Assembly: GCA_904419285.1 (NCBI GenBank)
Contig: CAJFQZ010000010.1
Coordinates: 1 to 64,000 of the forward strand
Direction of reading: 5' to 3'
DNA length: 64,000 nt
DNA from: Lachnospiraceae bacterium UBA1818
GTDB lineage: Bacteria > Bacillota > Clostridia > Lachnospirales > Lachnospiraceae
Shown here: positions 1-9,119 of the stretch, piece after piece
Numbering within the stretch: the stretch's first letter is position 1
Layout: each line of letters opens with the position of its first letter
The notes under the pieces: generated by a model
Told to the model about the DNA's origin: nothing
The model's input: the letters and a program-made list of their open reading frames with translations, nothing else
The model's database searches: none
Program-made: the position numbers and the translations under genes

Positions 1-1
1 A

Positions 2-166
2 ATTGACAAAGATTTCCGGGGAAAACATCTCCATATCAGGGTCGAGAACCCGGATCACCGGGAATCCGGCTGCCGGAGCATGAGCCTGAACGGGAAAGAG
101 CTTCCTGATAATTATATACCGGAAGGACTGCTCAAAGAAGAAAATGAAATTCTCCTGACACTGTAA
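2..166 (+). CDS. C-terminal end of a GH94-type glycoside phosphorylase (partial)
   Basis: The reading frame enters the window already open and closes with TAA at 164-166, giving 54 residues. The tail has the form GKHLHIRVENP...LNGKELPDNYIPEGLLK..NEILLTL. This resembles the C-terminal beta-sandwich end of GH94 cellobiose/chitobiose phosphorylases, which typically finish with an 'LNG..l..n.Ip...l..gneI.V.l' strand. Family members cleave beta-linked disaccharides with phosphate in the cytosol. Only the last ~7% of a typical ~800-residue enzyme is present, so the catalytic domain and substrate cannot be judged. It is followed immediately by a very long hairpin terminator. Confidence 0.55.
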   Translation: MDKDFRGKHLHIRVENPDHRESGCRSMSLNGKELPDNYIPEGLLKEENEILLTL

Positions 167-180
167 CCTTTCGGACAGCA

Positions 181-255
181 CAGACAGGGGCGCCGTGTTG
201 ACCGGACAAGGGAAAAGACATTTTCCCTATCCGTCTGACACGGCGCCCCTGTCTG
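181..255. terminator. Long bidirectional hairpin terminator
   Basis: An 18-bp perfect inverted repeat (181-198 with 238-255, core CAGACAGGGGCGCC) encloses a second perfect 8-bp hairpin (209-216 with 221-228). Almost the whole 75 bp can fold as one arm. It lies between the + strand phosphorylase end and the - strand AraC gene end, so it probably terminates both. Confidence 0.7.
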
Positions 256-283
256 CTCACGGCAAAGTCGTTCTTGTTCAAAA

Positions 284-1102
284 TTATTTTTTATCAGACA
301 TTTCATCCGGCATTGGCATTCCGGCGGTATCTCCTTCCGTACGCGGAGTGCCGGATTCAATGTCCCACTGAACCATATAGTACTCATCGCGGTACTTCTT
401 CGGAGTCATCCCGACCACTTCCCTGAACTGCTGGATAAAATGGCTCTGGGAAGAAAACGAAAGCCGGTTCGCGATATCAATCATGGAATAATCGCTGAAC
501 CTGAGAAGGTTCTTCGCCATGTCGATCTTCTGGCTTCGTATATATGCGCTCACCGATATGCCGGTCTCTTTCTTAAACAGACGGGACAGGTAACCGGACG
601 ATACACCGAGCTCGTCCGCCAGATCTTCTATCGTAATCCTTTCTTTGATGTGTGAATATATGTATTCCTTGCACGCGTTGATATGCTTTGAATTTGTATC
701 GTTGCGGGCATATTTGCGCATCTTTTCCGTAAAATCCATAACCATCTCATCGTGAAGGCTGTGGACTTCCGCCTCAGTGTGAATGTCATCCAGTTTTCGG
801 ATATAAAAGTCGCTCATCCGGAACGCCTGTTCCAGTTCCATACCGTTCTGCCTGCACAGGCGTGTGATCATCGCGGTCGTGATCACAAAGTGATATTTCA
901 GATTGACCACAGGATCTCTTGAAAGGACTCCGACTCCTTCTCCCTCCACAAAACGCCCTGCCTCGCAGTTCTTTCTGACTGTCTCGATATCTCCGGTCGC
1001 TACCGCCCTGTAGAACAGAAACTCTTCCGTAGGCTCGCGGTGTTCTATCTCGTCAATATTATCATCAGCTTCCAATAAAAACCATTCATTTTTGTAACTC
1101 AT
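284..1102 (-). CDS. AraC-family transcriptional regulator
   Basis: A 272-residue DNA-binding regulator. The C-terminal ~110 residues (about 140-250) form the double helix-turn-helix of AraC/XylS proteins. The first HTH reads IEDLADELGVSSGYLSRLFK and the second MIDIANRLSFSSQSHFIQQF, followed by the usual GMTPKKYR. The N-terminal half is not a recognisable cupin; it resembles the sensor half of YesN-type regulators that lie beside carbohydrate genes. It sits between the phosphorylase fragment and the alpha-galactoside operon, so it could control either; the target is inference. The start ATG is at 1102. Confidence 0.85.
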   Translation of the reverse strand: MSYKNEWFLLEADDNIDEIEHREPTEEFLFYRAVATGDIETVRKNCEAGRFVEGEGVGVLSRDPVVNLKYHFVITTAMITRLCRQNGMELEQAFRMSDFYIRKLDDIHTEAEVHSLHDEMVMDFTEKMRKYARNDTNSKHINACKEYIYSHIKERITIEDLADELGVSSGYLSRLFKKETGISVSAYIRSQKIDMAKNLLRFSDYSMIDIANRLSFSSQSHFIQQFREVVGMTPKKYRDEYYMVQWDIESGTPRTEGDTAGMPMPDEMSDKK

Positions 1103-1205
1103 AGGTCTGCCTCTTTTCTGATATGTCGGAATCTGAACTTATAATAGCACAATCTTTCCGGGCATACCAGAAAAAAGCGCTCCCCGGATCCGGTTTTCGA
1201 ATCGA

Positions 1206-1248
1206 AGCAAGGCCGCACGCCCGGATCTCCGGACCTTGCGGCCTTGCT
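1206..1248. terminator. Hairpin at the end of the alpha-galactoside operon
   Basis: A 12-bp inverted repeat (AGCAAGGCCGCA at 1206-1217 with its complement at 1237-1248) lies just beyond the stop codon of the GH13 gene. The T-run is weak on both strands. It is a likely transcript end or 3' protective stem. Confidence 0.5.
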
Positions 1249-1284
1249 GATAAATATTGCGTTTGTAAACTGCCTTCTCTGCTG

Positions 1285-3564
1285 TTACCGTTTCATCCAG
1301 ACAAAATCCCATCCGGACATCTCCACCGTCTCAACCTCTTCTTTCACACCGGTGACAAGGTTGGTATAGACCGCTCTCTCCGGCATCCAGATCGTCTTCC
1401 CCTGATCGCTGAAGTTAAACACGGCGTGAAGCTCCTCGCCTTCTGCCTTCCTGACGATCCAGAGAATGGATGTATCATCGTAATCCTTCGTGTACACTTC
1501 TGCATCCGTATTGAATACCGCTTCAGTCCTTCTGATCTTCTCCAGATCTTCCAGTCCGTTGAAAATGCGTCCCTGCACACTTGCCTTATCCTTGATATTC
1601 TCTACAAGATCCCAGCTGAACTTTCCTCTGTGGATATATCTGGAATCCGGAGCCTTCTCAGGATCCTCTTTATAAGTATAGTCATTCACCTGTCCGATCT
1701 CGTCGCCGCTGTAGAGCATCGGGATTCCGGACTGGGTGAACATGTATGCGTGGAGCATCAGATCCTTGCGGACCGCCCAGTTCATCTTCTCATCATCCTG
1801 CTCGAAGCCTGCACTCTCGACGCCGCACATAGAAGCTGTCGTTGCGCAGAATCTTGCGTCTCCGGTCACCGGATCCTCATTGTAGAGCTCACCGCGGCTG
1901 ACACTGCCCTCAATCTTGCCCTGGAAGTAGTCATTCAGATATTTCTTGTGCGGCACTTCCTCCATGCCCCATTCTTTCAGGGTAGCATAATCCAGTCCCC
2001 AGCCAATGTCGTCATGGCACCTTAAGTAGTTGAGGAATGTATATTCCCTCGGAAGTGCACACACGATATCCATCTGTTTTCTCAGCAGGCGGATATCTCT
2101 CGTCGCCACTGTATGCCATGTCGTCGCCATGGTAGTTACATTGTAGAGCATGTGGCACTCCGGTTTCTCGACCGTGCCAAAGTATGGCGCCACCTTGTCC
2201 GGCTCCATGACCACCTCGCCGAGAAGCACAATCCCCGGACAAACGATCTCGCCGATCATACGCATCATACGGACGATGGTGTGCACCTGCGGAAGATTCC
2301 TGCAGTTCGTCCCAAGTTCTTTCCAGATATAGGGAACCGCATCGATGCGGATAATATCCATTCCCTGGTTTGCCAGGTAGAGGAAATTGTACATCATCTC
2401 GTTGAACACACGCGGGTTTCTGTAGTTCAGATCCCACTGATACGGATAGAACGTAGTCATCACATAGTGCCCCAGCTCCGGAAGATATGTAAAGTTGCCC
2501 GGCGCCGTGGTCGGAAATACCTGAGGTACAGTCTTCTCATATTCCTGCGGGATGGACGGATCCGCATAGAAGAAGTAGCGGCTCATGTACTCGCCGTCTC
2601 CCTGGCGCGCTCTTTTCGCCCACTCATGATCCTCAGACGTGTGGTTCATAACGAAGTCCATGCACAGGCTGATGCCTTTTTCATGACACTTCTCCGCCAG
2701 TTCCGCCAGATCATCCATAGTGCCCAGCTCCGGTTTTACCTTTCTGAAATCTGCCACCGCATATCCGCCGTCTGAACGGCCTTTCGGCGAATCAAGGAAG
2801 GGCATCAGATGGATATAGTTGACATTACATTTTTCGAGATAGGGCAGCTTCTCCTGTACCCCCTTGATATTCCCGGCAAAGTTGTCAATGTACATCATCA
2901 TGCCCAGCATATCCCGTTTCCTGTACCACTCGCCCGCAGCCTCGCGCTCTGCGTCCAGCTTTTTAAGTTTGTCATTTCTCTGGTCATAGTACCATTTCAT
3001 CTGGCCGCAGAGCTCTGCAAACATATCATCATTTCCGTACAGCTCCATATACAGCCATCTCAGTTCATCATGATGCCTGCGCAGACGCTCCATAAAGATC
3101 CGGTCAGACTCTTCTTTCTCGGCTTTTGCCTCTGCCTCAGCTTTTGCCTTTGCTTCTGCTTCCTTCTTCGCCTTTGCTTCTGCTTCCTTCTTCGCCTTCG
3201 CCTCTGCCTCAGCTTTCACCTTTGCTTCTGCTTCCTTCTTTTCCTTCGCCTCTGCCTCGGCTTTTGCCTTTGCTTCCGCTTCCTTCTTCACCTTTGCTTC
3301 TGCTTCCTTCTTCACCTTTGCTTCTGCTTCCTTCTTCGCCTTCGCTTCTGCCTCGGCTTTTGCCTTTGCTTCTGCTTCCTTCTTCGCCTTTGCTTCTGCT
3401 TCCTTCTTCGCCTTCGCCTCTGCCTCGGCTTTCGCCTTTGCTTCCGCTGCAGCAGCTGTCTCAGCAGCCGCTGCCCGCTTCACTCCGGTCTCTTTTTTTA
3501 TCTCAGTCTCTTTCTTTGCCGCCGCACTTCTTCTCGTTTTAGCGGCTCCTGGTTTTCTTGCCAT
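1285..3564 (-). CDS. GH13_4 amylosucrase-type enzyme with N-terminal A/E/K repeat
   Basis: A 759-residue cytosolic glycoside hydrolase/transglycosidase. From about residue 150 it follows the amylosucrase layout: helical N-domain, MMMYIDNFAGNIKGVQEKLP, LHLMPFL-like IHLMPFLDSP, and the barrel. The catalytic triad is visible: nucleophile D408 (RIDAV), acid/base E450 (LLGEVV) and stabiliser D518 (CHDDIGW). Family members use sucrose, either polymerising or hydrolysing the glucosyl unit, so this enzyme would process sucrose left after alpha-galactosidase action on raffinose. No signal peptide. Residues ~38-150 are an 8-residue repeat (AEAKAKKE and variants) not found in classical amylosucrases. 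It is the last gene of the transporter/alpha-galactosidase operon, 26 bp after GH36. Polymerase versus hydrolase activity cannot be told from sequence. Confidence 0.85.
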   Translation of the reverse strand: MARKPGAAKTRRSAAAKKETEIKKETGVKRAAAAETAAAAEAKAKAEAEAKAKKEAEAKAKKEAEAKAKAEAEAKAKKEAEAKVKKEAEAKVKKEAEAKAKAEAEAKEKKEAEAKVKAEAEAKAKKEAEAKAKKEAEAKAKAEAEAKAEKEESDRIFMERLRRHHDELRWLYMELYGNDDMFAELCGQMKWYYDQRNDKLKKLDAEREAAGEWYRKRDMLGMMMYIDNFAGNIKGVQEKLPYLEKCNVNYIHLMPFLDSPKGRSDGGYAVADFRKVKPELGTMDDLAELAEKCHEKGISLCMDFVMNHTSEDHEWAKRARQGDGEYMSRYFFYADPSIPQEYEKTVPQVFPTTAPGNFTYLPELGHYVMTTFYPYQWDLNYRNPRVFNEMMYNFLYLANQGMDIIRIDAVPYIWKELGTNCRNLPQVHTIVRMMRMIGEIVCPGIVLLGEVVMEPDKVAPYFGTVEKPECHMLYNVTTMATTWHTVATRDIRLLRKQMDIVCALPREYTFLNYLRCHDDIGWGLDYATLKEWGMEEVPHKKYLNDYFQGKIEGSVSRGELYNEDPVTGDARFCATTASMCGVESAGFEQDDEKMNWAVRKDLMLHAYMFTQSGIPMLYSGDEIGQVNDYTYKEDPEKAPDSRYIHRGKFSWDLVENIKDKASVQGRIFNGLEDLEKIRRTEAVFNTDAEVYTKDYDDTSILWIVRKAEGEELHAVFNFSDQGKTIWMPERAVYTNLVTGVKEEVETVEMSGWDFVWMKR
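3118..3460 (-). repeat. 24-bp tandem repeats encoding AEAKAKKE
   Basis: About 14 imperfect 24-bp units inside the GH13_4 gene encode an alternating Ala-Glu/Lys octapeptide. Variants AEAKVKKE, AEAKAKAE and AEAKEKKE show divergence between copies. The peptide should be a long charged single helix, like TolA-type linkers. Confidence 0.9.
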
Positions 3565-3590
3565 CTTATCCTGACCCCCGTTTACTCTGT

Positions 3591-5774
3591 TTATTCTTCA
3601 CATACAAAGTGCCACTGATACGCCTGATATTCTCCGTGCAGAACCGGTTTCGGAATTCCCGCTTCCCGAAGCGCTGTGCTGTTGTACACCCTGCCGGTCT
3701 CCGTATCACGGTACATCGTGTTTTCCTTCAGCCCTTTGACTTTAATATAATCTACAGTCATATTCGCATGCTTCTTGATTCCGACCACCTGCACAAGTGC
3801 TTCCTTCTGATCTTCGGAAACAAATTCCCACGCGCCCTGATTATCAGTCTGCGGATCCGTCAGGCGGTAATACTGTCCCGTCTGAACAAGTGATGCATAC
3901 TTCTTGTATTCCGCGATCTGACGGCGGATCTCATCTTTTTCCTCATCGCTGAGTTCATTCAGATTCAGTTCATAGCCAAATGTTCCGGCCATTGCGACCA
4001 TTCCTCTTGTCTTTAATGAGGTGATCCTTCCGGTCTGGTGGTTCGGCGACGCGGAGACATGTGCTCCGACTGAAGATGCCGGATAGATAAACGATGTTCC
4101 GTACTGGATCTCCAGACGGTCGATCGGATCCGTGTTGTCGCTGCACCAGATCTGCGGCGTATAGTAGAGCATTCCCGCGTCAAAACGTCCGCCGCCGCCG
4201 CTGCATCCCTCGATCAGGATATTCGGGTATCTGTTCACAAGTCTCTCCAGGAAATCATAAAGTCCCAGCACATAGTCATGAAGGACCCTTCCCTGACTGT
4301 CTGCTGTCGCGGAATAAACATCCGCAATACTCCGATTCATATCCCATTTAACATATTCTACATTGCCCTGGTCAAGAACGCTGCAGATTTGATCAAAAAT
4401 ATAGTCTACAACTTCTTTTCTCGAGAAATCGAGGACAAGCTGATGTCTGGAACGGTTCGGACGCCTTCCCGGAATCACGAATGCCCAGTCTGGATGCTCA
4501 CGGTAGAGATCACTGTCCTCGTTCACCATCTCCGGCTCGATCCAGATACCGAACTTCAGACCCATTCCATTGATCTTGGAGATCAGCTCTCCAAGGCTGC
4601 AGCCCAGCTTTTCCTCATTGACTTTCCAGTCTCCCAGTCCTCTCAGATCACTGTCACGCTTTCCGAACCAGCCGTCATCCATGACAAACATCTCGATTCC
4701 CAGATCCGCCGCCTGTTCTGCAAGCTTGAGCAGACTATCTCCCGTAAAATCGAAGTAGGACGCCTCCCAGCTGTTCAGGAGGATCGGGCGCACCGTCTCT
4801 TTATATTTTCCTCTGCAGAGATGTGTGCGGATACAGCGGTGAAGATTCTGAGAAAGCTTTGCAAGACCTTCGGAGGAATAACTCATAATGACCTCCGGGG
4901 ACTGGAACTCTTCTCCCGCTTTCAGCGGGTATGCAAACTGCTCTTCGCTGAATCCCATGAGAACCCTTGTCTGATAATACTGGTCCTTCCCCGCCTCACT
5001 CTGGAATCCTCCGCTGTAGACGAATGCCATTGCATAGCAGCCGCCTGCATCCTCCGTTGCATCATGCTCCGCTACGATGACCGCCGGATTATACTGATGG
5101 CTCGAAGTCCCTCTGAGACTCCCGATCTTGGACACCCCATGACCGATCGGCATCCTCTGGACATTTCTCTCCATGGCGTGACGGCCATAGAACGTTATAT
5201 AATCATAATCTCCCCCCAGAAGATCCAGACATGCCGGAGCCAGTTTTTTCACAGAGATACGCCCGCTGCCGGCGTTCACGATACGCACACTTCTCGTGAT
5301 CACATCATATTCCGGCAGCACCCCGTAAAGCAGCACGGCCCGCACTCCTGTCACGCGGTCCACCAGGACCACTTCCAGCGTCTGTGCCTCATCGTCATCC
5401 GCATAAACCGCCGGAAGACCCGGAAGCGCATATTTGCCATCCTTAATACTGTGGCTTTCGTAACGGAAATCACTGCAGTAAGTACGGTCTGTATTCTTGA
5501 TGATACATGCCGGTGTACGGTAATCGCCGGTTCCCAGAGACGGGAACTCCTGCGGCAGCGAATCCATGGAATATGTCTTGTCATTCCCGGCATCATACGG
5601 ATTGCCGGAAAATCCTCTGTCGTAATAAGTCAGTACATAATCCATACAGCCTTCCGCATATTTACCATAATACAGGTGCAGCAGAAATCCATATCTGTCG
5701 ATCTGCATCTGATACGCTGTATTCTTTGTGTACAATGTAATCGTTTTCTGCTTTTCATCATAAATAATGCTCAT
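3591..5774 (-). CDS. GH36 alpha-galactosidase
   Basis: A 727-residue cytosolic retaining alpha-galactosidase that releases galactose from raffinose, melibiose and related sugars. The N-terminal beta-supersandwich is followed by the barrel with FVMDDGWFG, the nucleophile D478 in KWDMNR and the acid/base D546 in CSDNTD. These positions are close to the usual ones for ~730-residue AgaA-type enzymes. The open frame extends 61 codons further upstream, but ATG at 5774 has a proper AGGAGAG site and begins the family-typical MSIIYDEKQ. It is downstream of the permease genes after a 254-bp gap and followed at once by the GH13_4 gene. Together they form the intracellular half of an alpha-galactoside pathway. 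Confidence 0.95.
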   Translation of the reverse strand: MSIIYDEKQKTITLYTKNTAYQMQIDRYGFLLHLYYGKYAEGCMDYVLTYYDRGFSGNPYDAGNDKTYSMDSLPQEFPSLGTGDYRTPACIIKNTDRTYCSDFRYESHSIKDGKYALPGLPAVYADDDEAQTLEVVLVDRVTGVRAVLLYGVLPEYDVITRSVRIVNAGSGRISVKKLAPACLDLLGGDYDYITFYGRHAMERNVQRMPIGHGVSKIGSLRGTSSHQYNPAVIVAEHDATEDAGGCYAMAFVYSGGFQSEAGKDQYYQTRVLMGFSEEQFAYPLKAGEEFQSPEVIMSYSSEGLAKLSQNLHRCIRTHLCRGKYKETVRPILLNSWEASYFDFTGDSLLKLAEQAADLGIEMFVMDDGWFGKRDSDLRGLGDWKVNEEKLGCSLGELISKINGMGLKFGIWIEPEMVNEDSDLYREHPDWAFVIPGRRPNRSRHQLVLDFSRKEVVDYIFDQICSVLDQGNVEYVKWDMNRSIADVYSATADSQGRVLHDYVLGLYDFLERLVNRYPNILIEGCSGGGGRFDAGMLYYTPQIWCSDNTDPIDRLEIQYGTSFIYPASSVGAHVSASPNHQTGRITSLKTRGMVAMAGTFGYELNLNELSDEEKDEIRRQIAEYKKYASLVQTGQYYRLTDPQTDNQGAWEFVSEDQKEALVQVVGIKKHANMTVDYIKVKGLKENTMYRDTETGRVYNSTALREAGIPKPVLHGEYQAYQWHFVCEE

Positions 5775-5959
5775 ATTTTTCTCTCCTGCTCTGTGTGCTG
5801 TCTCTTTGATATTTACTGATCGGACAGAGGGAGTTCCTTCCCTTGTCCGATCAACGCGATACCTTGGGCAGCTCACGGCAAAGCCGATCGCTGTCCGCTG
5901 CCCGGCAAATGTCTGCTCATACAAGCATGTCAGCCGCTTGCCGGACTTATCGCACAAAA

Positions 5960-5992
5960 GCGGGACATGTACCGATGCCGGTACATAACCCG
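5960..5992 (-). terminator. Intercistronic terminator-like hairpin after the permease genes
   Basis: Read on the minus strand, GCGGG..ATGTACC pairs with GGTACAT..CCCGC and is followed by TTTT. It lies in the 254-bp gap between the second permease and the alpha-galactosidase gene. It could lower enzyme expression relative to the transporter, or mark the end of the transporter transcript with a second promoter for the enzymes. Confidence 0.5.
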
Positions 5993-6028
5993 CTCTGCGG
6001 CAGATGCCTTAAAAGCATCCGAACGTAT

Positions 6029-6871
6029 TTACTTCACAGCGCCGTTTACCACACCATTGATGATCTGTTTCTGGCAGATCACATAGAAGATGATGATCGG
6101 GATCAGCGCAAGCAGATAAGATGCAAACGCCAGGTTGTAGTTCGTACCGAACTGCGTCTGGAATGTCAGCTGTGCCAGCGGCAGTGTATTCGATCCTTTC
6201 CCTGACATAATGATCAGAGGAGTCATAACATCGTTCCATACTGCCAGTGCAGTGATGACTGCGACTGTCGCATGCATTGGCTTCATGATCGGGAAGATGA
6301 TCCTCCAGAACGTCTGCCAAGTTGTCGCACCGTCTATACTCGCTGCCTCTTCAAGCGCGATCGGGATATTTACGAGATATCCCGTATAAAGAAGTAAATT
6401 CATCGGCATATAGAATACCACATAAAGGAGAATAACGCCAGCCCAATTATCAAGATGCATCTCTGCCGTCTGTTTTGCCAGAGGCATCATCAGGATCGCG
6501 AACGGGACGAACATACCGCTTACGATAAACAGATATACAAAATTATACCATTTGCTGTGTGCTTTATTCCGTCCCACCGCATAACCCATCAGCGCGTGAA
6601 GGACCATACAGAGCACAACCGTTACGATCGTTACCATAAGGCTGTTTCCAAGGGAATGCCAGAAGTCTGTCAGTTCCATCGCCTGTGCGAAATTGCTCAG
6701 GCTCCATTCCTTAGGCAGGGACAGGATCCCGGAAATACTGTTCGTCATCTCCGTAGGCTGCTTAAATGCGATCACGATCGTCATATACAGCGGGAATGCC
6801 ACTGTTATCAGTCCGATAAACAGAAGGATCGTAACAGGCCAGTTTACTCTTGCTTTCATTTTTTCATACAT
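6029..6871 (-). CDS. Sugar ABC transporter permease (MsmG/MalG type)
   Basis: A 280-residue inner-membrane permease of the carbohydrate-uptake-1 family with six predicted membrane segments. The cytoplasmic coupling helix for the ATPase is visible as EEAASIDGATTWQTFWRIIF (the EAA loop). Its ATG overlaps the stop of the upstream permease by one base (TAATG), so the two are translationally coupled. With that permease and the lipoprotein it forms an importer predicted to carry raffinose-type oligosaccharides. No ATPase gene lies here; MSM-type importers commonly share one MsmK-like ATPase encoded elsewhere. Confidence 0.93.
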   Translation of the reverse strand: MYEKMKARVNWPVTILLFIGLITVAFPLYMTIVIAFKQPTEMTNSISGILSLPKEWSLSNFAQAMELTDFWHSLGNSLMVTIVTVVLCMVLHALMGYAVGRNKAHSKWYNFVYLFIVSGMFVPFAILMMPLAKQTAEMHLDNWAGVILLYVVFYMPMNLLLYTGYLVNIPIALEEAASIDGATTWQTFWRIIFPIMKPMHATVAVITALAVWNDVMTPLIIMSGKGSNTLPLAQLTFQTQFGTNYNLAFASYLLALIPIIIFYVICQKQIINGVVNGAVK

Positions 6872-7743
6872 TATAACTGCTCCTCCTTCTTACTTGATAT
6901 GGACATCTGTGCAACAGAGATCGCCACGATCACGATGAAGAATACTACCGCGTTGGCGCTCTGATATCCGAAGCTTCCGCCCGACAGACCATTGTTGTAG
7001 ATCAGATAGGAGATAGACTCTGTACTCTGTTCCGGTCCTCCCTTCGTCATTGCCATGATCTGGTCGAATACCATCAAAAAGTTCTTTACACACAATACCA
7101 TGTTGATCGTGAAAAATGGGATGATCAGCGGGAAGGTCAAATGTCTGAACTTCTTCCAGCCCGTCGCCCCGTCAAGGTCTCCTGCTTCATATACATCTTC
7201 CGGCACGGTCTGCAGACCGGAAATGTAAATGATCGTATTCATCGCGATGGACTGCCATGCGCAGACGATCACGATCGCGATCCATGCAGTCTTACTGTTG
7301 GACAGCATACTTGAGCTTAACGCGCCGATCCCCATCGCCTTTCCCAGCCCGGGAAGGATATATGTAAAGAAGTACTGGAAAATATAACCTACGACCAGCG
7401 CTCCAAGTACGTTCGGTACAAAGTAGGACGCGCGCAGGAACGTCTTTCCCTTGATCTTGCTGTTCAGTCCCAGAGCCAGGACCAGGCTGATCACATTCGT
7501 TAAGATCGTAGCGACAACTGCCAGCTTGATCGTAAAGAGATATGAGCCTCCGATCCTGGGATCTGTAAACAGGTCGATGTAATTTCTAAACCCGACGAAA
7601 TCATAGGTTCCAAATCCTTTAAAGTTAGTAAAACTGTAAATCACACCGCGGATCAGCGGTATCGTGTTGAAGCAGACAAACAACGCCAGGATCGGTATTG
7701 TGATCAGCATATAAGTCCGTCTGCTGTTATTTGCTTTTTTCAT
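6871..7743 (-). CDS. Sugar ABC transporter permease (MsmF/MalF type)
   Basis: A 290-residue permease with six predicted membrane helices and the EAA coupling loop YEAGDLDGATGWKKFRHLTF. It is the partner of the following permease and is separated from the binding-protein gene by only 19 bp. The ribosome site AAAGGA precedes the ATG. Its role as the first permease of an alpha-galactoside importer rests on family and on the neighbouring GH36 and GH13_4 genes. Confidence 0.93.
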   Translation of the reverse strand: MKKANNSRRTYMLITIPILALFVCFNTIPLIRGVIYSFTNFKGFGTYDFVGFRNYIDLFTDPRIGGSYLFTIKLAVVATILTNVISLVLALGLNSKIKGKTFLRASYFVPNVLGALVVGYIFQYFFTYILPGLGKAMGIGALSSSMLSNSKTAWIAIVIVCAWQSIAMNTIIYISGLQTVPEDVYEAGDLDGATGWKKFRHLTFPLIIPFFTINMVLCVKNFLMVFDQIMAMTKGGPEQSTESISYLIYNNGLSGGSFGYQSANAVVFFIVIVAISVAQMSISSKKEEQL

Positions 7744-7762
7744 AATCTACCCCATTCCTTTC

Positions 7763-9046
7763 CTACTCGTCAGTCCCGTGTTCTTCGTTATACTCCTGAA
7801 CCTCGCGGATGATGTCTCTGTTGTACCTCTGCCAGTCTTTATCAAACTTAGCGAGGAATGCGTCCACATCCTTGTTGATCAGGAATGTCTGTATCTGCGC
7901 ATCTACTGCCATCTCTGACGGATAGTAGTGATCCTGGTAGTCCGTCATATTGCCGGACTCGATGTACGGCTTCATACCGTCAAGCATCGGCGCCAGGTCA
8001 AAATCTCCTTCTTTACACGGAACTGCATTCTGGTCGTCGATATAAGCCTGGATGTTCTCATCCTCCAGCAGGAAATCAAGGACTTCGTAGGCCGCATCTT
8101 TGTTCTCGCATGCAGCTGTCACCGCAAACATAAGGTCAACACCTGAATTCAGTGTATTCTTTGACGCGTCATCATTTCCCGGGGTAACGAAGGAATCAAT
8201 GTTCATGTCCGGATTTACGGACAGGATCTGCGGCACTGCATAGCTTCCGATCGGATACATTGCAGATTCACCGTTTGCGAACGCGGTACATGCGTCATTG
8301 TAACCGTATGCGAACGGATCATCCGGTCCATAGCTGACAAGCTCCATACATTTTTCCGCTGTCTCTCTGTACTCATCGGAAAATGTCGTCTCACCTGCAT
8401 TCACCTGTTTACAGGTGTCCGCCGGCGCAAGGTCAACGGCAAGTGAGTTCCAGGGCGCAAGGCAGGTCCATGTGTCACGGAATCCGAAGTAGAACGGCAG
8501 TATGCCTTCTGACTGGATCTCCTGACAGAGATCGATCAGCTCATCCCAGGACTCCGGGATCTGCCATCCGTGTTCTTCAAACATATCTTTGTTGTACAGA
8601 ATTCCAGCGGCATTCGCGACATAAGGCACACCGTAAGTTCCATCCTTCGGCGTGATCTCAAGTGCCTCCAGAATGTCCACATACGACTGTTTGATGTCGG
8701 ACAGTCCCGGATAATCCGATACATCCGCAAGGATATCTGCATCAACATAATAAGAATAGTTGATATCTCCTCCAATGCCGATGATGTCCGGATAGTCTTC
8801 TCTGACAAACCGTGTTCTCATGATCGTGCTTGCGTCGTTCGGAGAGCTAATGGTCAGATGAATATCATCGTGAGTCGCATTAAACTCATCCTCCACCTTG
8901 TCGAAATACGTTGCAGCCTCGGGTTTGTACTGCAGGATCTCAATCTCTGTCTTCCCCGAATCCTTGTCTGCTCCGCATCCCGGAAGGATGGCCGCCGCCA
9001 GCATGGTCACTGCCAGGACAGCACTAATCGCATTTTTCCTTTTCAT
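7763..9046 (-). CDS. Extracellular sugar-binding lipoprotein of the MSM-type importer
   Basis: A 427-residue solute-binding protein. It starts with a lysine-containing signal peptide and a lipobox LPGC with the lipidated cysteine at position 24, so it is anchored outside the membrane. The body follows the SBP family 1 (MalE-like) pattern. It is first in the operon and divergent from the MsmR-like activator. Start ATG at 9046 is preceded by GGAAGGAG. The ligand is inferred to be raffinose, melibiose or a similar alpha-galactoside from the downstream enzymes. Confidence 0.92.
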   Translation of the reverse strand: MKRKNAISAVLAVTMLAAAILPGCGADKDSGKTEIEILQYKPEAATYFDKVEDEFNATHDDIHLTISSPNDASTIMRTRFVREDYPDIIGIGGDINYSYYVDADILADVSDYPGLSDIKQSYVDILEALEITPKDGTYGVPYVANAAGILYNKDMFEEHGWQIPESWDELIDLCQEIQSEGILPFYFGFRDTWTCLAPWNSLAVDLAPADTCKQVNAGETTFSDEYRETAEKCMELVSYGPDDPFAYGYNDACTAFANGESAMYPIGSYAVPQILSVNPDMNIDSFVTPGNDDASKNTLNSGVDLMFAVTAACENKDAAYEVLDFLLEDENIQAYIDDQNAVPCKEGDFDLAPMLDGMKPYIESGNMTDYQDHYYPSEMAVDAQIQTFLINKDVDAFLAKFDKDWQRYNRDIIREVQEYNEEHGTDE

Positions 9047-9090
9047 AATAGTTTCAGCTCCTTCCTTTCAGCTTTTTTGCTTCTGGTGAA

Positions 9091-9119
9091 ATTATAACAT
9101 TCCAAAATGCTCCTATAAA
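9091..9119 (-). promoter_or_regulatory. Candidate promoter of the alpha-galactoside operon
   Basis: On the minus strand a perfect TATAAT (9091-9096) lies 17 bp from a poor -35 TTTATA (9114-9119). A good -10 with a weak -35 is what an AraC-type activated promoter often looks like. Confidence 0.5.

Noticed and set aside
1123..2025. 300-residue + strand open frame opposite the GH13_4 gene
   Set aside because: It is the antisense shadow of a gene with clear catalytic motifs; no family features or ribosome site.
3118..3460. Possible CRISPR array
   Set aside because: Repeats are contiguous 24-bp coding units without spacers, in frame within an enzyme gene.
3126..3542. Pro/Leu-rich + strand frame opposite the repeat array
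   Set aside because: Low-complexity complement of the A/E/K codons; not a real protein.
4278..5819. 513-residue + strand frame opposite the alpha-galactosidase
   Set aside because: Shadow of GH36, no recognisable features and no proper start.
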